A stretch of DNA of 27,177 nucleotides from UBA5109 sp965662565 (lineage in GTDB: Bacteria; Pseudomonadota; Gammaproteobacteria; Pseudomonadales; Pseudohongiellaceae): assembly GCA_965662565.1 (NCBI GenBank), contig CBFIHS010000026.1, forward strand, positions 1-27,177, read 5' to 3'. The position numbers and the translations under genes are program-made. Of this stretch, positions 23,626 through 27,177 are shown in pieces. Each line of letters starts with the position of its first letter. Positions within the stretch are counted from its first letter, which is position 1. Below the pieces are notes generated by a model, which worked only from the letters and a program-made list of their open reading frames with translations, ran no database searches and had not been told where the DNA came from.

Positions 23626-24822
23626 TTATTTCATAAGAACTTTAGCAATAGACTGCGCTAAATAATCTATGTTGCTTTTGCTGATGCCTGCCACGTTAAT
23701 TCGGCTAGAGTTAACTAAATAGATACTGTATTCATTTACCAATGTTTGGACTTGTTCTACGCTCAAACCAAGAAATGAAAACATGCCCTTCTCTCTTTCA
23801 ATAAAAGAGAAATCTTGCTCAACTCCAATTTCTTGTAACTTTGCGACTAAGTCTTTGCGAAGACCATTGATTCTCTCACGCATTTCATTCAGCTCAACTA
23901 ACCATTCTGCTTTGAGCACCGGGTCAAATAACACAATATCAACCAAGGCTGCACCATGTGATGGTGGTACTGAATATATTTGACGGGCTGTTGCAACAAT
24001 TTGAGATTGCGATGCACTGACTTGCTCTGCAGTTTCTCCGACCAAGATAACGGCTCCAGTTCTCTCACGATACAAACCAAAATTTTTCGAGCATGAAGAG
24101 GCAATCAAAACTTCCGGTAGCCTTTCAGTCAATAGGCGAAGACCAAAAGCATCTTCTTCCAAACCATCTCCCAAGCCTTGATAAGCCACATCAACAAAAG
24201 GAGTAAAACCTTGGTGCTCGGCAGCATCGGCAAAAGCCTGCCATTGCTCCTGACTTAAATCACCACCACAGGGGTTATGGCAACATCCATGCACTAATAC
24301 CAAATCACCCGCTTTAGCCGCTTTAAGCGAATCCATCATACGATCAAAATCAATCACATGAGTTTCATAATTGTAATAAGGGTATTCCACCAACTTAAGG
24401 CCAGCAGAACTCAACAAGGGAACATGATTAGCCCAAGTTGGAGTAGAAACAAAGGTTTTTGTATCTGGATAATTCTTATTAACGAACTCAGCTGCAAGGC
24501 GAAGTGCCCCAGAACCACCTGGAGCAAGAACACTCATCGCACGACCTTCATTCATCAGACTGCTATCGCTTCCAAGCAGCAGTTCTGACATGCCTTTGTT
24601 GTAGCCTTCAGGGCCAGCTTGAGCGATATACGACTTAGAGTCTTCAGTTTCCCAGAGTTTTAACTCCGCTTTCTTTATTGCTGAAACTACCGGAGTGTTG
24701 CCATCTTCGTCTTTATAAACTCCTACACCCAGGTCAATCTTGTTAGGATTGGTATCTTTTTTATACGCTGCAGAAAGTCCAAGAATAGGATCAGGGGGGC
24801 GTCGTTCAATAGTTTGAAACAT
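23626..24822 (-). CDS. Aspartate / aromatic amino acid aminotransferase (class I, PLP)
   Basis: This 398-residue PLP enzyme is of the AspC/TyrB type and converts aspartate or aromatic amino acids with 2-oxoglutarate. Visible residues are W130, N183 in CCHNPCGGD, D211 and Y214 in VDVAYQG, and the Schiff-base Lys246 in SCSKNFGLYRERTGA. The opening RPPDPILGLSAAYKKD is the family pattern. Cys185 replaces the common Thr of HNPTG; this is a mild variation. AspC and TyrB cannot be separated from the sequence. A promoter candidate lies upstream. Confidence 0.93.
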   Translation of the reverse strand: MFQTIERRPPDPILGLSAAYKKDTNPNKIDLGVGVYKDEDGNTPVVSAIKKAELKLWETEDSKSYIAQAGPEGYNKGMSELLLGSDSSLMNEGRAMSVLAPGGSGALRLAAEFVNKNYPDTKTFVSTPTWANHVPLLSSAGLKLVEYPYYNYETHVIDFDRMMDSLKAAKAGDLVLVHGCCHNPCGGDLSQEQWQAFADAAEHQGFTPFVDVAYQGLGDGLEEDAFGLRLLTERLPEVLIASSCSKNFGLYRERTGAVILVGETAEQVSASQSQIVATARQIYSVPPSHGAALVDIVLFDPVLKAEWLVELNEMRERINGLRKDLVAKLQEIGVEQDFSFIEREKGMFSFLGLSVEQVQTLVNEYSIYLVNSSRINVAGISKSNIDYLAQSIAKVLMK

Positions 24823-24875
24823 TTTTATATCCGTTGTAAAAAATGTAAGAAGATTATCTGGAAGGAACTAGCGGA

Positions 24876-24904
24876 ATTATATCAATAAGATCGGATTTCG
24901 GAAA
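24876..24904 (-). promoter_or_regulatory. Candidate promoter of the aminotransferase gene
   Basis: On the minus strand a perfect TATAAT (24876-24881) lies about 55 bp before the ATG, preceded after 17 bp by TTTCCG (24899-24904), a weak -35 element (3 of 6). The AT-rich context makes a chance match possible. Confidence 0.4.
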
Positions 24905-25022
24905 CTTAAGTTGAGAACTAAAACTATAAATTTATTAACTTGCAACAAAAACGAAGGTATTGAAATTCGAACAGACAGAACTCTAGGCAATTAACCGGGA
25001 TGTAAAACCTGAAAAGGGCTTA

Positions 25023-25508
25023 TTAAAGCTCTTTGTTCATCTTTTCGACTTTATTTTTTAACTTCGCTTTATAGGCTGTTAACTTAGTAGCGACTTCTGC
25101 ATCAAAAGCACCAATAATTTCAGCGGCAAGTATACCAGCGTTTTTAGCACCATCGAGAGCGACAGTAGCAACCGGAATACCAGCTGGCATCTGTAAAATT
25201 GATAGCACTGAGTCCCAACCATCGATCGAGTTTGAAGATTTTATAGGGACACCAATAACCGGCAAAGTAGTTACCGAAGCGACCATGCCCGGTAAATGAG
25301 CGGCCCCACCTGCGCCCGCGATAACAACATTTAAACCCCTATCTCGAGCTGAAGAAGCATATTCAATCATTGCTTGAGGAGTCCTGTGGGCAGAAACAAC
25401 AGCCACTTCATTATGAATACCAAATTCTTTAAGTATTTCAACTGCTTGTTGCATTACCGGCAGATCGGAACTGCTTCCCATGATAATACCGACTCGTAAC
25501 TCACTCAT
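25023..25508 (-). CDS. purE: N5-carboxyaminoimidazole ribonucleotide mutase PurE
   Basis: PurE class I moves the carboxyl group of N5-CAIR to make CAIR in purine synthesis. The 161 residues show the family pattern: IIMGSSSDLPVM (9-20), VVSAHRTP with the catalytic His45 region (38-45), AGAGGAAHLPGM and GVPIKSSNSIDGWDSVLSI. Its start overlaps the purK stop as ATGA (4 bp), so the pair is translationally coupled. Normal length. Confidence 0.97.
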   Translation of the reverse strand: MSELRVGIIMGSSSDLPVMQQAVEILKEFGIHNEVAVVSAHRTPQAMIEYASSARDRGLNVVIAGAGGAAHLPGMVASVTTLPVIGVPIKSSNSIDGWDSVLSILQMPAGIPVATVALDGAKNAGILAAEIIGAFDAEVATKLTAYKAKLKNKVEKMNKEL

Positions 25509-26668
25509 TTTACAGACTCCTGCGTCGTTGCACTTACCGCCTTGATTGTATTTTTTACCTGATCGACTTTGATAATAAGAGTGTCTCGATCTTCATCAAC
25601 GATCGTAATGTGACCCATTTTTCGATACGGCCTTGTCTCAGTCTTACCATAAAGAAAAAGATGAACTCCGGGGATTGCCAATAATTCATTTAATCCAGTG
25701 TATTCCACTGCACCACTATAACCTGCTTCTCCTAGCAAATTCACCATGGCAGAGGGCTGAATAATAGCGGTTGAACCTAAGGGTAAATTCAAAATTGCTC
25801 GGATTAACTGCTCGTATTGAGAAGTTACATTAGCATTTATAGTCTGGTGACCACTATTATGCGGCCTTGGTGCTACTTCATTAATTAGCACTTCGCCAGA
25901 TTTACTGACAAACATTTCAACCGCTAAAATACCAACGAAATCCAACTTTTTAACCAAGTCACTTGCTAAATCTGTTGCTTTGTTCTGAATGTTCTCAGGA
26001 AGAGTGCTTGGAGCAATCAAATAGTCTACAAGATGGTGTTCGGGATGAAAAACACATTCAACAATAGGATATACGGCTATTTTCCCATCAGCATTGCGAG
26101 CAGCTATTACTGAAATTTCACAATTCAGGTCAACTGCTTTTTCTAATAGACCAGGAGCATCGAAAGCTTTATCCAGATCGTCAAGAGAGTCTAGCCTGGC
26201 TACTCCCCCACCATCATAACCGCCCTGCCCTAACTTATTAAAAGCTGGCAAAAAAGCCTCATGCTGATTAATGTCATCACGGCCATTTATCAAGACAAAG
26301 TCTGATGTTGGAATTCCGTTGTCTAAGTAAAACTGTTTTTGTTTGCGTTTATCTTGAATAATCTCTATGACACGAGGCTGTGGGTAAACGCTTAAGCCTT
26401 CTCGCTCCAGCTGAAACAAGGCTTCTACATTAACGTTTTCTATTTCAATAGTAAGCAGATCAACCTTTTTACCAAAATTGTAAACAACATCGTAGTCAGT
26501 CAGAGAGCCCTCATAAAAGTCATGTGCAAGCCCTTTGCAAGGTGCTAGAGGAGATGGATCCAGGATGCTGGTGTGAATATCAAAATCAGGGCAAGCTTGG
26601 AGTAGCATTCGGCCCAATTGACCGCCACCCATTACACCCAATTTGAAGTCTTTGTAGAATGCTTTCAT
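25505..26668 (-). CDS. purK: N5-carboxyaminoimidazole ribonucleotide synthase PurK
   Basis: PurK makes N5-CAIR from AIR, ATP and bicarbonate, the substrate for PurE. The ATP-grasp protein opens with KLGVMGGGQLGRMLLQA, then has PQPRVIEIIQDKRKQKQF, GQGGYDGGGV for ATP binding and EVAPRPHNSGHQTI near the metal site. I start at the ATG at 26668 (387 residues); a TTG four codons earlier (26680) is possible, with AAGG too close to it. It is the first gene of purK-purE and lies 57-69 bp from the end of the upstream cytochrome gene. Confidence 0.95.
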   Translation of the reverse strand: MKAFYKDFKLGVMGGGQLGRMLLQACPDFDIHTSILDPSPLAPCKGLAHDFYEGSLTDYDVVYNFGKKVDLLTIEIENVNVEALFQLEREGLSVYPQPRVIEIIQDKRKQKQFYLDNGIPTSDFVLINGRDDINQHEAFLPAFNKLGQGGYDGGGVARLDSLDDLDKAFDAPGLLEKAVDLNCEISVIAARNADGKIAVYPIVECVFHPEHHLVDYLIAPSTLPENIQNKATDLASDLVKKLDFVGILAVEMFVSKSGEVLINEVAPRPHNSGHQTINANVTSQYEQLIRAILNLPLGSTAIIQPSAMVNLLGEAGYSGAVEYTGLNELLAIPGVHLFLYGKTETRPYRKMGHITIVDEDRDTLIIKVDQVKNTIKAVSATTQESVK

Positions 26669-26737
26669 CTGCGTTCGCAACGCCTTATCTCAAGAAAAGC
26701 GGCAAATCATAGCAAGAAAGGATTACAAGTGCGAGAT

Positions 26738-27177
26738 TTAAAAGCCGTTCGACTTATTATAAATATAGACTGCTAAAGCCTTTATAGTTGCGGCATCTAG
26801 GACTTCAGACCAAGCGGGACAAACACCTAAACTTCCGTTGGCAATCACCTCATAGATTTCTGCCCTGCTGGATCCATATAACCACACATCATCTCTTAGA
26901 TCCGGCCCACCAAAAGTCTTAAAGCCACTACCATCCGCTAGGTGGCATTCGACACATACCGGCCAACTCTGTGTTTCAGCAACGGCGACAGCTGACGTAT
27001 CTGCTTCTCTGCCTCCTAGAGACAATACATACTCCACAGCATCATTGATCTGTTGTTCCGAAAAGCCTAGCTCAAGATAAGCCGGCATTTCTGAATAACG
27101 AGTATCCGGACAGCCTCCATACATTTTGATTTCTTCGGCACAATCGGTATTCCTTATGCCATAAAGAATTGTCTGCA
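26738..27177 (-). CDS. ccoP: C-terminal part of a CcoP-like dihaem cytochrome c (partial at right edge)
   Basis: The frame is open to the window edge and encodes the C-terminal two thirds of a cbb3 oxidase subunit III-like protein. The remnant of the first cytochrome domain includes ILYGIRN and SEMPAYLEL, with the axial Met in MPA. The second has haem motif CVECH (codons at 26942-26956) and GGPDLRDDVWLYG. Its end keeps IANGSLGVCPAWSEVL, where CcoP proteins usually read GVMPAW. The axial Met of the second haem is thus Cys (codon 26819-26821). An extra loop before MPA has two Cys (DCAEEIKMYGGC). CcoP is the best reading; another dihaem cytochrome is possible. Confidence 0.75.
   Translation of the reverse strand, partial: QTILYGIRNTDCAEEIKMYGGCPDTRYSEMPAYLELGFSEQQINDAVEYVLSLGGREADTSAVAVAETQSWPVCVECHLADGSGFKTFGGPDLRDDVWLYGSSRAEIYEVIANGSLGVCPAWSEVLDAATIKALAVYIYNKSNGF

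Overview
The window looks like a chromosomal segment of a free-living aerobic gammaproteobacterium of modest GC content (about 40 % by eye), probably marine or aquatic. Three things suggest this. The left end has the gammaproteobacterial order rimM-rpsP-ffh with a divergent ypjD-yfjD pair. The proteins read as typical gammaproteobacterial homologues. The right end holds part of a cbb3-type oxidase. The genus cannot be fixed from the sequence alone. I see no insertion sequence, phage, CRISPR array, tRNA or rRNA gene.

Layout. (1) 1-2475, minus strand: ffh, then rpsP-rimM; trmD probably lies just beyond the left edge behind a 13-bp triple repeat. (2) 2564-6099, plus strand: ypjD-like cytochrome assembly protein, CNNM/CorC-type transporter, zinc-ribbon NUDIX hydrolase, and fdhD. 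(3) 6100-7052: a mostly non-coding stretch with a candidate small RNA ending in a 15-bp terminator stem, a pair of 11-bp palindromes, a small membrane-protein gene broken by an in-frame TAG, and an inverted repeat before the next operon. (4) 7053-11971: fdsG-fdsB-fdsA, a soluble NAD-dependent molybdenum formate dehydrogenase in its cysteine form. fdhD lies upstream and mobA (minus strand) abuts the end, so enzyme and cofactor-maturation genes sit together. (5) 11973-14856, minus strand: DUF6164-like gene, pirin, mscS, mobA. mobA has to be extended 18 codons upstream to a CTG start that overlaps the mscS stop. (6) 15099-16501, plus strand: a near-consensus sigma-54 promoter with an exact-consensus IHF site upstream, then a small membrane protein with a PspG-like tail, a DUF454-like membrane protein and a secreted NTF2-like protein. 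(7) 16582-21037: DUF6644-like membrane protein, a large M16 metallopeptidase lipoprotein, a NadR-type kinase and a hypothetical gene. (8) 21176-23525: promoter, TPP riboswitch, TonB-dependent receptor and terminator, making up a thiamine-controlled outer-membrane uptake gene. (9) 23626-27177, minus strand: aromatic/aspartate aminotransferase, purK-purE, and the C-terminal part of a CcoP-like dihaem cytochrome with an unusual haem-ligand position.

How the parts work together. The formate locus would oxidise formate to CO2 and give NADH, with FdhD sulfurating and MobA supplying the bis-MGD molybdenum cofactor. The TPP-riboswitch receptor is a scavenging system for thiamine or a precursor. The sigma-54/IHF cluster looks like a membrane-stress response. 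No wholly new multi-gene system is evident. The best leads are the sigma-54/IHF small-membrane-protein cluster, the thiamine receptor, the candidate small RNA near 6300, the CTG-started mobA, and the Met-to-Cys change in the cytochrome.
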